This document shows positions 32,690-40,575 of a DNA stretch of 50,796 nucleotides, piece after piece. Under the pieces are notes generated by a model, which had not been told where the DNA came from, searched no databases, and saw only the letters and a program-made list of their open reading frames with translations. This stretch comes from JBMOLL01 sp049325415 (GTDB taxonomy: Bacteria > Bacteroidota > Bacteroidia > Bacteroidales > GCA-2748055). Positions within the stretch are counted from its first letter, which is position 1, and each line of letters starts with the position of its first letter. Position numbers and translations under genes: made by a program. The DNA is taken from contig JBMOLL010000095.1 in NCBI GenBank assembly GCA_049325415.1, positions 1-50,796 of the forward strand, read 5' to 3'.

Positions 32690-34177
32690 ATGAGAATTTC
32701 AAAGAAATATGTAGGTTTATTTACCGGTTTGCTGCTTTTCCTGGTCATGCTGCTCCTGCCGTTACCGGAAGGGATGAGCAATGCAGCCCGCAATACCGCT
32801 GCCGTGGTCCTCTTGATGAGTGCCTGGTGGATCTCCGGGGCCATACCCATTTTTGCAACCGCCCTTTTACCCATCGCACTCTTCCCCTTGCTGAAGATCC
32901 TGCCTGCATCGGCCACGGTTCTGAATTACGGGCATAATTATGTGCTGATGTTCCTGGCTGGTTTTATCATTGCAAAAGCCATTGAAGTCCAACACTTACA
33001 TAAAAGAATTGCCCTGGTGATCATCTCGGCAATCGGTACCGACCGGCGGAAAATTATCCTCAGTATCATGCTGGCCACCGCCTTTATTTCCATGTGGATA
33101 TCCAATGTAACTTCCGCCCTGCTGATGCTGCCCATTGCCCTGTCGGTCATTTTAAAGGAAGAGGAGTCATCCGGGAAAAATGAACGTTTTTCCCTGGCGC
33201 TCATGCTCAGCGTGGCCTATGGTGCCACGATCGGAGGGGTGGGTACCCTGATCGGATCACCGACAAACCTCATCCTGGTCGGCGTGATGGAAAAACTGTT
33301 TCCCGCAGCACCTGCACTGACCTTCTTCAGCTGGCTGAAAATCGGTCTGCCGGTCATGCTGCTTTTCCTGCCTGTGGTCTGGTTTTACCTGATCCGCTAT
33401 TATCGTATATCAGGCAGCATCAGCAAGGACCTCACCGTGATCAGCGATGAACTCAGGGCCCTGGGAAAAATGACAGCCGGTGAGAAAAGGGTAATGGCAG
33501 TATTCCTGCTTGCCGTTTTTGGCTGGGTTTTCAGGGAGGATTTTGTTTTCGGAAACACCGTTATTCCGGGCTGGGCTTCGCTCACCGGCCTGCAGGGTTA
33601 TGTGCACGACAGTACCGTGGCCATGTTCTGCGCCGCACTGATGTTCATGATCCCGGCCGACAGGAACCGCCGGCTGATCGACTGGAAAGAAGCCAGTCAG
33701 ATCCCCTGGGGAGTGGTTATGATTGTCGGCGGAGGATATGCCATTGCCGACGGCTTCAGCTCCAGCGGGCTTGCCGGGTGGCTGGGCAGTCAGCTTATCT
33801 TTATCAGCTCCCTGCCGCCTTTCCTGGTCCTGCTGATCATCCTCGCCTTCATACTTTTTTTCACCGAGGTCAGCTCCAACACCGCCACCGTGAATATCTT
33901 CCTGCCGGTTCTGGCCAGTCTGGCCGTGGTTACCGGTTCAAATCCGCTTTTGCTGATGATCCCGGCCACCATCGCCGCATCCTTCTCCTTCATGATGCCG
34001 GCAGGTACGGGCCCCAACACCGTTATTTTTGCCAGTGAACGGATTACCGTATCCCAGATGGCCCTTTGCGGACTCTGGCTAAAACTCATCAGCCTGGTTC
34101 TTCTGACCCTTATCCTGTATTTCATCGTTATGCCCTGGCTTCATCTAGATCCGTCGCTGCCTGCCTGGGCCAGGTGA
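32690..34177 (+). CDS. DASS/SLC13-family sodium:anion symporter
   Basis: This 495-residue membrane protein has the features of the divalent anion:sodium symporter family: WWISGAIPIFATALLPIALFPLL at the N terminus, the first substrate/sodium motif TLIGSPTNLILVG and the second FTEVSSNTATVNIFLPVLASL. The AGTGPNTVIFAS segment follows. About eleven to twelve transmembrane segments are visible. Substrates in the family are dicarboxylates, citrate, sulfate or phosphate and I cannot choose between them from sequence. It lies beyond the terminator of the ribose-type operon, so it is probably transcribed separately. No transport-regulating partner is adjacent. Confidence 0.88.
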   Translation: MRISKKYVGLFTGLLLFLVMLLLPLPEGMSNAARNTAAVVLLMSAWWISGAIPIFATALLPIALFPLLKILPASATVLNYGHNYVLMFLAGFIIAKAIEVQHLHKRIALVIISAIGTDRRKIILSIMLATAFISMWISNVTSALLMLPIALSVILKEEESSGKNERFSLALMLSVAYGATIGGVGTLIGSPTNLILVGVMEKLFPAAPALTFFSWLKIGLPVMLLFLPVVWFYLIRYYRISGSISKDLTVISDELRALGKMTAGEKRVMAVFLLAVFGWVFREDFVFGNTVIPGWASLTGLQGYVHDSTVAMFCAALMFMIPADRNRRLIDWKEASQIPWGVVMIVGGGYAIADGFSSSGLAGWLGSQLIFISSLPPFLVLLIILAFILFFTEVSSNTATVNIFLPVLASLAVVTGSNPLLLMIPATIAASFSFMMPAGTGPNTVIFASERITVSQMALCGLWLKLISLVLLTLILYFIVMPWLHLDPSLPAWAR

Positions 34178-34245
34178 GTAGTCAGCTTTCATTTCTTGCT
34201 TTTGAACTCTAAATTGTCTTATTTTATATAATCCCTCCAGCGAAC

Positions 34246-34262
34246 GAGGCTTTTGCCTTTTT
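34246..34262 (+). terminator. Weak terminator-like hairpin
   Basis: GAGGC (34246-34250) and GCCTT (34255-34259) form a short stem with a 4-base loop followed by Ts. It lies 68 bases after the DASS symporter gene. Only five pairs, one of them G-T, so confidence is low. Confidence 0.3.
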
Positions 34263-34316
34263 GCGGATAGTTGAACTGGGTAAATTTTTTTCCAGAACAA
34301 AAGTCAATTACACTGA

Positions 34317-35660
34317 ATGAAGGCATTTTTTACCGGAATTATCACACTGATCATTTTTCAGGCCATCACCACCGTCTCACTGAAGGCACAGAATCCGGTC
34401 ATTCGCGACCAGTTCAGTGCCGATCCTACCGCCCGCGTTTTTGACGGCAGGGTATGGTTGTTTCCTTCCCATGATATTCTGGCGGATTCGGGCAGGGGAA
34501 GGATCGGCTGGTTCTATATGGAAGATTATCATGTTTTTTCATCGTCAGACCTCGTCAAGTGGACCGATCACGGGGTGATCCTCAGCCAGTACGATGTGCC
34601 CTGGGTTGATTCCTTGTCTTACAGCTTATGGGCGCCCGATTGCATTGAGCGAAACGGAAAATACTACTTCTACTTTCCGGCAAAGCCAAAGGACGTTGAC
34701 CGGGGGTTTGGCATTGGCGTGGCCGTGGCAGAAAAGCCTGAAGGGCCCTATATACCGGAGATTAAGCCTATAACCGGTGTTTTTGGGATCGACCCCGGTG
34801 TATTTATTGATCACGACAATCAGGCCTATCTGTATTATTCGCTTGGGAAAATATTCGTGGCAAAACTTGCTGAAAATATGCTTGAACTTGCTTCAGAGCC
34901 TGTGGTCATCCAAAACCTTCCCACTGAAGGACTGATCGAGGGGCCGTTTATGTTTGAGCGTGGTGGAAAGTATTATCTGACCTATCCTCATGTCCAGGAT
35001 AAGATCGAAAGACTTGAATATGCCATGGCTGATCATCCCCTGGGACCCTTTACCGTTGCCGGGGTGCTTATGGACGAATCACCAAAGGGCTGCTGGACCA
35101 ACCACCAGTCGGTGATCGAATACGGGGATCAGTGGTACCTGTTTTATCACCAGAACGATTATTCTCCTTCTTTCGATAAAGCCCGGTCGGTTCGGATCGA
35201 TAGCCTGTTCTTCAACGCCGACGGGACCATCCGGAAAGTTTTACCGACCGAAAGGGGAGTGGGGATTACTCCGGCAAGCTCATCAATTGAGATCGATCGG
35301 TATAGTGCATTGAGCGAAACAGGGGCAGGAATTGAATTCATGGATCCGGATAATAAATTTTTGGGGTGGAAAGTAAATCTGGAAGGAAAGGGAGCCTGGA
35401 TCAGGTATGACAGGGTTGATTTCGGTAGAAAAAAATTGAAGGGGATTGAACTGGAAATTTACTCGGAAGAGGGTGGTCAGCTGGCAATATACCAGGACAA
35501 TACCGATGGATTGCTATTGGGAAGGGTGAAAATTCCTTGCGGAAAGAACTGGGCAACAGTGTCATCAGAGCTTTCAGGTTTTCAACCCGGAGTGCACAAT
35601 CTTTATATTGTGCTTGAAAGTGAAACAAAAGTGGAATTGAACAAGATCTTTTTTTATTGA
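34317..35660 (+). CDS. Secreted GH43 glycosidase with C-terminal CBM6-like domain
   Basis: A 447-residue exported enzyme (signal peptide about 1-24). The five-bladed propeller domain of family 43 runs to about residue 315 with the base Asp36 in RDQFSADPTARVFDG, the pKa-modulating Asp in FGIDPGVFID and the acid Glu208 in LIEGPFMFERGGKYY. The last 120 residues resemble CBM6 (WIRYDRVDFGRKKLKGIELE, GVHNLYIVLE). Most relatives act on arabinofuranosyl or xylosyl linkages in plant hemicellulose. The exact subfamily is not clear. It is a single gene without its own SusCD pair; the nearest is the ribose-type locus 12 kb upstream. Confidence 0.87.
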   Translation: MKAFFTGIITLIIFQAITTVSLKAQNPVIRDQFSADPTARVFDGRVWLFPSHDILADSGRGRIGWFYMEDYHVFSSSDLVKWTDHGVILSQYDVPWVDSLSYSLWAPDCIERNGKYYFYFPAKPKDVDRGFGIGVAVAEKPEGPYIPEIKPITGVFGIDPGVFIDHDNQAYLYYSLGKIFVAKLAENMLELASEPVVIQNLPTEGLIEGPFMFERGGKYYLTYPHVQDKIERLEYAMADHPLGPFTVAGVLMDESPKGCWTNHQSVIEYGDQWYLFYHQNDYSPSFDKARSVRIDSLFFNADGTIRKVLPTERGVGITPASSSIEIDRYSALSETGAGIEFMDPDNKFLGWKVNLEGKGAWIRYDRVDFGRKKLKGIELEIYSEEGGQLAIYQDNTDGLLLGRVKIPCGKNWATVSSELSGFQPGVHNLYIVLESETKVELNKIFFY

Positions 35661-35761
35661 GTTGTTGACTCTGCAGGAAAGAAAAGGTCCTGCTTCAGCA
35701 AAGTAAGGAAGCATTCCATACGATAATTCCCACAATGAATATCACGGATTACTGTTCAGGA

Positions 35762-36166
35762 ATGATGAAAAAAGTAAAATCGGTCCTTTCCCAGGCTGGG
35801 ATAATGATCATAGTACTAAGTTGTGTTTTTTCCTGTCGTCCGGAAAGCCACAGTCAGGAAATCGATGAAATGCCTGCATTTAATGGGGGCGATCCTGCTG
35901 TGGAATTCAGGAAGTACATCGCTGAAAACCTGGAGTATCCTATAAACGCATCAGATAAAGGGATAAGCGGTCGAGTCGTTGTTCAGTTCGCTGTCGATAC
36001 CGGAGGTCATGTGGTTGATGTGGTGGTAGTGCAGAGTGTGGATCCGGCGCTCGACAGGGAAGCAGTTCGGGTTGTAAGCTCCAGTCCCGAATGGGAACCC
36101 GGGATCAAAGACGGGGAAAAGGTTAGCGTAATATTTACTTTCCCAATAAATTTTGTTCTCCAATAG
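35762..36166 (+). CDS. TonB C-terminal-domain lipoprotein
   Basis: The 134-residue product has a lipoprotein signal (MMKKVKSVLSQAGIMIIVLS then CVFSC) and a single TonB C-terminal domain (GRVVVQFAVDTGGHVVDVVV, FTFPINFVLQ). ATG 35762 is preferred over 35735 because it starts the signal directly. It lacks the inner-membrane helix and Pro-rich linker of true TonB. The domain, from MPAFNGGDPAVEFRKYIAEN on, matches almost residue for residue the tail of the M56 protease at 13743-15035, so one derives from the other. It may act as a soluble partner or competitor. Function is unknown. Confidence 0.75.
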   Translation: MMKKVKSVLSQAGIMIIVLSCVFSCRPESHSQEIDEMPAFNGGDPAVEFRKYIAENLEYPINASDKGISGRVVVQFAVDTGGHVVDVVVVQSVDPALDREAVRVVSSSPEWEPGIKDGEKVSVIFTFPINFVLQ

Positions 36167-36181
36167 TTAAAAGGCAGGATC

Positions 36182-37117
36182 TCAATGATCCCCGATCCCG
36201 TGCACCATCAATATGGCATGGAACAGGATTTTTGTGATCTCCTCCATGTACTCTGCAACAGCCTTCGGGCTCCCGGGCAGGGCGAATACCAGCGTTCGGC
36301 CCGTCACACCGGCCAGCGAACGGCTCAGCAGGGCGTTGGGCTTTTCCATGCCGTGTTTTACACGGATCAGCTCCATGATCCCGGGGATTTCCCGATCAAG
36401 CAAGGGTCTGATGGTTTCCGGTGCGATATCCCTTTCTCCCAGACCCGTACTTCCAGTGGTGAAAACAATGTCGGTGCCGTCAGAACAGGCTTTTTGTATT
36501 TCGGGGGATAAAAGTGCAGCTTCGTCGGGGATGATCTTTTCCTCAAATTCAATGGACAGTCTTTTGGCCACAGCCCACTCTTCGCTAAGTTTCCTGATCA
36601 GGGGTCCGCTTTTATCCTCGTATTCTCCGGATGAAGCGCGATCACTCAAAGTGACAATTTTTATTTTGAAGACCTTCGGGATGTACACAAGCGTATCGCC
36701 TGCCTTCATGACACCTCCATTTATTACCCTGGCAAAGATCCCTTCAAGGGGCATAATACAGTTGCCAACCTGCTTACCAATGGCGCACTTCGCATGGCAT
36801 TTTTTTCCAATCTGGGTTACTTCCAGTTCAATATCGTCGTTGACGAAGCGATCGAGAATATTGGTCAGGTGTAGCTCTATCCCTTTGGTAGTGATGTTCT
36901 CAGCAAATGTACCGTCGGGAAAAGTGACCCCTGCCGTTTCCTCTGCCTTTTCAATGCTTTCGCGCGCAAGCAGACTAACCTGCCGGTGCCATTTCCCGGC
37001 ATGTGCATCTCCTTCTATCCCGTTCTCATTCAAGATAATATGCTCTACAGGATGTTTGACTGTACCTTTTTCTTCAGAAATATTTACCGCAATTACTTCA
37101 AATTTCTTCATGTTCAT
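36182..37117 (-). CDS. MOSC domain-MogA/MoaB-like molybdopterin adenylyltransferase fusion
   Basis: A 311-residue fusion. Residues about 1-150 are a MOSC domain (ENGIEGDAHAGKWHRQVSLL, the Cys-containing KKCHAKCAIGKQVGNCIMPL, GIFARVINGG). Residues about 153-311 are a MogA/MoaB domain (IVTLSDRASSGEYEDKSGPL, FTTGSTGLGERDIAPETIRP, LVFALPGSPKAVAEYMEEI). MogA-type enzymes adenylate molybdopterin before metal insertion by MoeA, and MOSC domains handle sulfur on the cofactor. It is the last gene of a five-gene operon and overlaps moaC by 20 bases. Such fusions are known in Bacteroidota and tie two steps of cofactor processing together. Confidence 0.9.
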   Translation of the reverse strand: MNMKKFEVIAVNISEEKGTVKHPVEHIILNENGIEGDAHAGKWHRQVSLLARESIEKAEETAGVTFPDGTFAENITTKGIELHLTNILDRFVNDDIELEVTQIGKKCHAKCAIGKQVGNCIMPLEGIFARVINGGVMKAGDTLVYIPKVFKIKIVTLSDRASSGEYEDKSGPLIRKLSEEWAVAKRLSIEFEEKIIPDEAALLSPEIQKACSDGTDIVFTTGSTGLGERDIAPETIRPLLDREIPGIMELIRVKHGMEKPNALLSRSLAGVTGRTLVFALPGSPKAVAEYMEEITKILFHAILMVHGIGDH

Positions 37118-37568
37118 CCGGATTTGTTTTTTCCTTCGAAACCAGGTGTATATCGCTCAATACCATATTTTTATCTACCGCCTTGCACATATCATAGATA
37201 GTCAGCAGGGCGACCCCGGCTGCCGTCAGGGCCTCCATCTCCACGCCGGTGGGCCCGGTACATTTTACCAGGGTATGCACCCTGATCCCTTTCTCCTCGG
37301 GTATGCATTCCACCTCCACCTTCGACAGTGCAAGCGGATGACAGAGAGGAATTAGGGCCGAGGTCTGCTTGGCTGCCTGGATCCCGGCAATCTCCGCCAC
37401 AGTGAGCACAGCCCCCTTTTTAATGGAATTTTCCCTTACTAGTTTCAGCGTTTCCTCTTCAAGACGGATGAAACCGCTGGCTCTTGCCGTGCGCAGCTGG
37501 CCGGGTTTGGCACTTACATCCACCATGCTGGCCCTTCCCGCTTTGTCGGTATGCGATAATTCTTTCAT
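37098..37568 (-). CDS. moaC: Cyclic pyranopterin monophosphate synthase
   Basis: The 156-residue protein is MoaC, which converts 3',8-cyclo-GTP to cyclic pyranopterin monophosphate (EC 4.6.1.17). Signature segments are SHTDKAGRASMVDVSAKPG, KGAVLTVAEIAGIQAAKQTS, LIPLCHPLALSKVEVE and the catalytic-lysine region GVEMEALTAAGVALLTIYDM with CKAVDKNM. It is full length. It lies 2 bases after moaA and overlaps the MOSC-MogA gene, so translation is coupled and the two first steps of the pathway are made together. Confidence 0.95.
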   Translation of the reverse strand: MKELSHTDKAGRASMVDVSAKPGQLRTARASGFIRLEEETLKLVRENSIKKGAVLTVAEIAGIQAAKQTSALIPLCHPLALSKVEVECIPEEKGIRVHTLVKCTGPTGVEMEALTAAGVALLTIYDMCKAVDKNMVLSDIHLVSKEKTNPDEHEEI

Positions 37569-37570
37569 AC

Positions 37571-38371
37571 TTAACCTCCTATGGAATAAAAATGGTTCTT
37601 CACAGATGTTTCGCCCGATTCTGGCTTGATATTCAATGCTTTATTAAAAGCCTGTTCAATACCCATCTCCCTGATGCTATAGCCGTAATCGGAAAAGAGA
37701 CAGGGCACAATGTAACCGTCGGCTGTCAGGCGAAACCGGTTACAAACCTTGCAAACACCTCCGCTGCCTCCTTCCACAGGGTAAAACTCCCCTTCGGCAA
37801 GGTTCATCTGGCGGATAAGGCGCAGGCTGAGCCCCTTCTCCCTGCAAAACTCCCTGACCAGTGCCTCATCGTCTTCATTCACCCCCCTGATCCTGACAAA
37901 ATTGATCTTGATCGGATCAAAACCCAGCCGGATCGCCGTTTCGATCCCTTCCAGGACCTCGTCCAGGCGGCCCTTCCGGGTGATGCAGGTATACTTATCG
38001 CTGTTCAGGGTGTCGAGACTGATGTTTAGGCGCTTCAGCCCAGCTTCTCTCAGCTCATTTGCCAGTCCGCGGAGCAGGGTGCCGTTGGTGGTGAGGCCCA
38101 CATCGGTGATCCCTTCAGTCCGGATGATCTGTTCAACCAGGCCTGCAATATCTTTCCTTACCAGCGGCTCGCCACCTGTAAGCCTGATCTTATTGATCCC
38201 CAGTTTCACCCCGGCCCCGACCACCGCCATGATCTCTTCAAAGCTCAGGATATCCCTGTGGTTCTTCAAGGTGACTCCCTCCTCCGGCATGCAGTAGGTG
38301 CAGCGGAGGTTGCAGCGGTCGGTCACCGAGATCCGCAGGTAGTTTATTTTTCGGTTAAAGCGGTCGTACAT
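37571..38371 (-). CDS. moaA: GTP 3',8-cyclase, short form
   Basis: This 266-residue radical SAM enzyme has the N-terminal cluster motif CNLRCTYC (Cys20, Cys24, Cys27), the TGGEPL SAM motif and the C-terminal cluster Cys207, Cys210 and Cys224 (CKVCNRFRLTADGYIVPC). It ends in the required Gly-Gly tail. It makes 3',8-cyclo-7,8-dihydro-GTP from GTP (EC 4.1.99.22). About 60 residues are missing relative to the usual 320-330: the region between LIRQMNLAEGEF and the second cluster is very short. All known catalytic elements remain, so it is probably an active compact variant and not a pseudogene. The start overlaps moeA by 17 bases. Confidence 0.9.
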   Translation of the reverse strand: MYDRFNRKINYLRISVTDRCNLRCTYCMPEEGVTLKNHRDILSFEEIMAVVGAGVKLGINKIRLTGGEPLVRKDIAGLVEQIIRTEGITDVGLTTNGTLLRGLANELREAGLKRLNISLDTLNSDKYTCITRKGRLDEVLEGIETAIRLGFDPIKINFVRIRGVNEDDEALVREFCREKGLSLRLIRQMNLAEGEFYPVEGGSGGVCKVCNRFRLTADGYIVPCLFSDYGYSIREMGIEQAFNKALNIKPESGETSVKNHFYSIGG

Positions 38372-39530
38372 ACACCGGGTCCCCTTTCCTTATTTCTTTA
38401 AGTCCGGCCGGGATCTCCATCAACGCCGAGGCAGCAGCCAGGGCATGGAGGTGCGCCGAGCCGTTAAAAGGCACTTCCATAATCTCCCCTTCAGAATTCA
38501 GGCCCACGGGTACCACGCCAAACCGTGAGGCATTTTTCCTGTACCAGTCCTGTCCCATCACCGCTTTGATCCTGAAAGGACGGTAAGCGGCCCCCATCAG
38601 CCTGAACAGCACGGGCTTCACGAGAAACTCAAACTGCACGAAGGAAGAGACCGGGTTCCCCGACATGCCGAATACGTACTTTTCTCCCTTAATGCCGAAA
38701 CACATGGGATTGCCGGGTTTCATTCCAGTGCGTGTCCATAGGAGTTCATAGCCTTCGTCTGATATAAGCCCCGGGACTAGGTCGAAATCACCGACGGCGG
38801 CTCCACCGGTAAAAAGCACTACTTCGTTTTCCTGCTCGGCTTCCCGGAAACTTTGCAGCAGGGTTTCGCGTTCATCGGCGACAATACCCCGGTACGCAGT
38901 CTTCAGTCCGATCTTTTTTAACAGGGAAAGCAGCTGAAGGGCGTTGGTGTTCCTGATCTTGCCGCCGGCAGGTTCTTCGTGGTACTCTACCAGTTCCGAG
39001 CCGGTAACGATCAGTGCAATACGGGGAGGAGCCGAAACCTTCAGTTCCCGGTATCCTGCACCCGCAATAACGGCCAGCTGCGCCGGGCCTAAAAGGCAGC
39101 CGGGCTGCAGGAGGAGGTCGTTGGCCAGGTAATCTTCCCCGAGGTAACAGATATTTTTCTTTGATCCGGCATTGGTGCAGCGCACCCTACCGGGGGCGGG
39201 AAATTCCGCATCCTCGATCATAAATACGCCATCGGCACCGGCCGGAATGGCAGCTCCGGTCATGATCCGGGAACACTGTCCCTGAAGGATCTTCTTCGTC
39301 GGCATACTGCCGGCAGGAATCGTTTCCAGCAGTTCCAGCTCCCGGTCGAGATCTTCCATCCGACAGGCAAAGCCATCAACGGCAGCTTTATCGAAGGGAG
39401 GCATGGGCCGGTCGGCGCGGATCTCCTGTTGCAGCGCCGTTCCCAATGCCTCTTCAGCTGGCATGGTGGTAACGGTGATCCGGGGATCAAGTCCGGCGAT
39501 GATCGCTTGAAGTTGTTCGTAATCAGCCAT
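38355..39530 (-). CDS. moeA: Molybdopterin molybdenumtransferase
   Basis: The 391-residue product is MoeA, which inserts molybdate into adenylylated molybdopterin (EC 2.10.1.1). It has the expected segments: PMPPFDKAAVDGFACR, IMTGAAIPAGADGVFMIED, the active-site loop FTGGAAVGDFDLVPGLI and GMSGNPVSSFVQFEFLVKP. The loop normally reads TGGVSVGD/TGGxSxGD. Here Ser is Ala, a small departure. It lies 10 bases downstream of the TauE-like gene and overlaps moaA. Together with the MogA domain this operon covers cofactor steps from GTP to molybdenum insertion except MoaD/MoaE/MoeB, which are not in the window. Confidence 0.93.
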   Translation of the reverse strand: MADYEQLQAIIAGLDPRITVTTMPAEEALGTALQQEIRADRPMPPFDKAAVDGFACRMEDLDRELELLETIPAGSMPTKKILQGQCSRIMTGAAIPAGADGVFMIEDAEFPAPGRVRCTNAGSKKNICYLGEDYLANDLLLQPGCLLGPAQLAVIAGAGYRELKVSAPPRIALIVTGSELVEYHEEPAGGKIRNTNALQLLSLLKKIGLKTAYRGIVADERETLLQSFREAEQENEVVLFTGGAAVGDFDLVPGLISDEGYELLWTRTGMKPGNPMCFGIKGEKYVFGMSGNPVSSFVQFEFLVKPVLFRLMGAAYRPFRIKAVMGQDWYRKNASRFGVVPVGLNSEGEIMEVPFNGSAHLHALAAASALMEIPAGLKEIRKGDPVYVRPL

Positions 39531-39540
39531 AATTTCCGGA

Positions 39541-40266
39541 TTAGAAGAAAATTAGTTTTGCACTGGCAAATAAAAGAACAGCGGCCAGGGTATACCGAAG
39601 GTAGAGCTCGCCAATACGGAAACTCCCGAAATAGGAGCCCAGCAGTCCGCCGGCGGCACCTGCAGCGATCATCGGTACGATCTGAAGATCCGGCAGATGA
39701 TTTCCTGTCAGGAAACCCGTCAGTCCGGCCAGAGAGTTCACCAGTATGAATGCCGCCGAAACAGCCGCTGTTTGTTTCACTGTGGCCCAGCCGAGAAGGA
39801 TAATGACCGGACTGAGGATGATCCCTCCCCCGATACCAATCAGCCCGCTGAAGAAGCCCAGGAGCGCTCCGATCACAAGGGCCAGGGGGATCGTAATTTC
39901 CTTTCCCGCATCAGTCTTTCCGGGTCGGATCAGCATCCGGGCAACGGCAAAAAGCAGAAAGATCCCCAGAATAAGTTTGTAAATGTGGGCATCGACCCGG
40001 AAGGTCCCGCCGAGAAAGGCAAAGGGTACCGAAGTGACAATAAAGGGCCAGAGGAGCTTAAGACGATAATGGCCGTTTCTCGCAAAGGAAATAAAGGCAA
40101 TCGTGGAAACGAAGATGTTTAGTATTAGCGCTGCGGGCCGCATGACTTCAGGAGCAAAGCCCAGAACAGCCATGAAGGCGAGGTAACCGCTGGCTCCGCC
40201 ATGGCCGACAGAAGAATAAAGTACAGCAATCAGAAGGACACCCGCCAGAAATAAAAAATCTGTCAT
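39541..40266 (-). CDS. TauE/SafE family permease
   Basis: A 241-residue membrane protein with seven to eight transmembrane segments and the two-fold repeat of the TauE/SafE (DUF81) family: YSSVGHGGASGYLAFMAVLG near the N terminus and GALLGFFSGLIGIGGGIILS in the second half. The GGIILSPVIILLGWATVKQT segment follows. Family members export sulfite or sulfonates, or move other sulfur compounds. It is the first gene of the molybdenum-cofactor operon, 10 bases ahead of moeA. That placement suggests transport of an oxyanion or sulfur compound relevant to a molybdoenzyme, an inference only. Confidence 0.87.
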   Translation of the reverse strand: MTDFLFLAGVLLIAVLYSSVGHGGASGYLAFMAVLGFAPEVMRPAALILNIFVSTIAFISFARNGHYRLKLLWPFIVTSVPFAFLGGTFRVDAHIYKLILGIFLLFAVARMLIRPGKTDAGKEITIPLALVIGALLGFFSGLIGIGGGIILSPVIILLGWATVKQTAAVSAAFILVNSLAGLTGFLTGNHLPDLQIVPMIAAGAAGGLLGSYFGSFRIGELYLRYTLAAVLLFASAKLIFF

Positions 40267-40307
40267 CTTTCGTAACTTTCTTGTTCAGCGGAAAGAAAAC
40301 AGATAGT

Positions 40308-40450
40308 AAAAACCCCGGTCAACGACCGAAGTTCATTCTGTCCTTCTTTCCAAGTCATCCCGGATAGCCGGGAATCGGGAGGACAGACTGTTTCCGGTCT
40401 GTCCCATCGGCCGGGGTTCCATTTCAGGAACCGGGGCTCGAAGAACTTAG
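40308..40450 (-). ncRNA. Structured RNA or leader upstream of the molybdenum-cofactor operon
   Basis: The minus strand of this 309-base gap is rich in strong hairpins, far more than neighbouring spacers. GGTTCC/GGAACC (40415-40432) and GGACAGAC/GTCTGTCC (40381-40404) lead to CCCGG/CCGGG (about 40359-40372). A terminator-like CGGTC-GTT-GACCG (40316-40328) is then followed by GGGG and a T run (40308-40312). TCTGTCC also occurs at 40337-40343, so GGACAGA has two possible partners, and CCCCGGTT can pair with GACCGGGG. CATTTTTG (40456-40463) is a near -7 element just before it. It could be a riboswitch-like attenuator for the operon or a stand-alone small RNA. I cannot assign a class; the Moco family was considered but not recognised. 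Confidence 0.4.
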
Positions 40451-40575
40451 CACTGCAAAAATGCTAAAAAATATTTTTATATCTGGATAAATAGATATGT
40501 TTTTCGCTACCTCCCGGCAGTCGTCAGATCTGTAGAGGAGCATACGGTGGTATTTCGTGTCCGGATCGTCCTTTG

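Noticed and set aside
36213..37355. 380-residue plus-strand frame over the molybdenum-cofactor genes
   Set aside because: It lies antisense to the well-supported MOSC-MogA and moaC genes and has no domain-like features.
37571..38371. moaA as a pseudogene or internal deletion
   Set aside because: The frame is continuous and both Fe-S clusters and the Gly-Gly tail are intact, so a compact functional enzyme is more likely.
40308..40450. Firm assignment as a Moco riboswitch
   Set aside because: Location fits, but I could not match the conserved core of that class by eye and it is not typical of Bacteroidota; left as an unassigned structured RNA.
40270..40460. Overlapping short open frame ending at the permease start (TGA overlapping ATG)
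   Set aside because: Its translation shows no signal or domain and the DNA is better explained by RNA hairpins.
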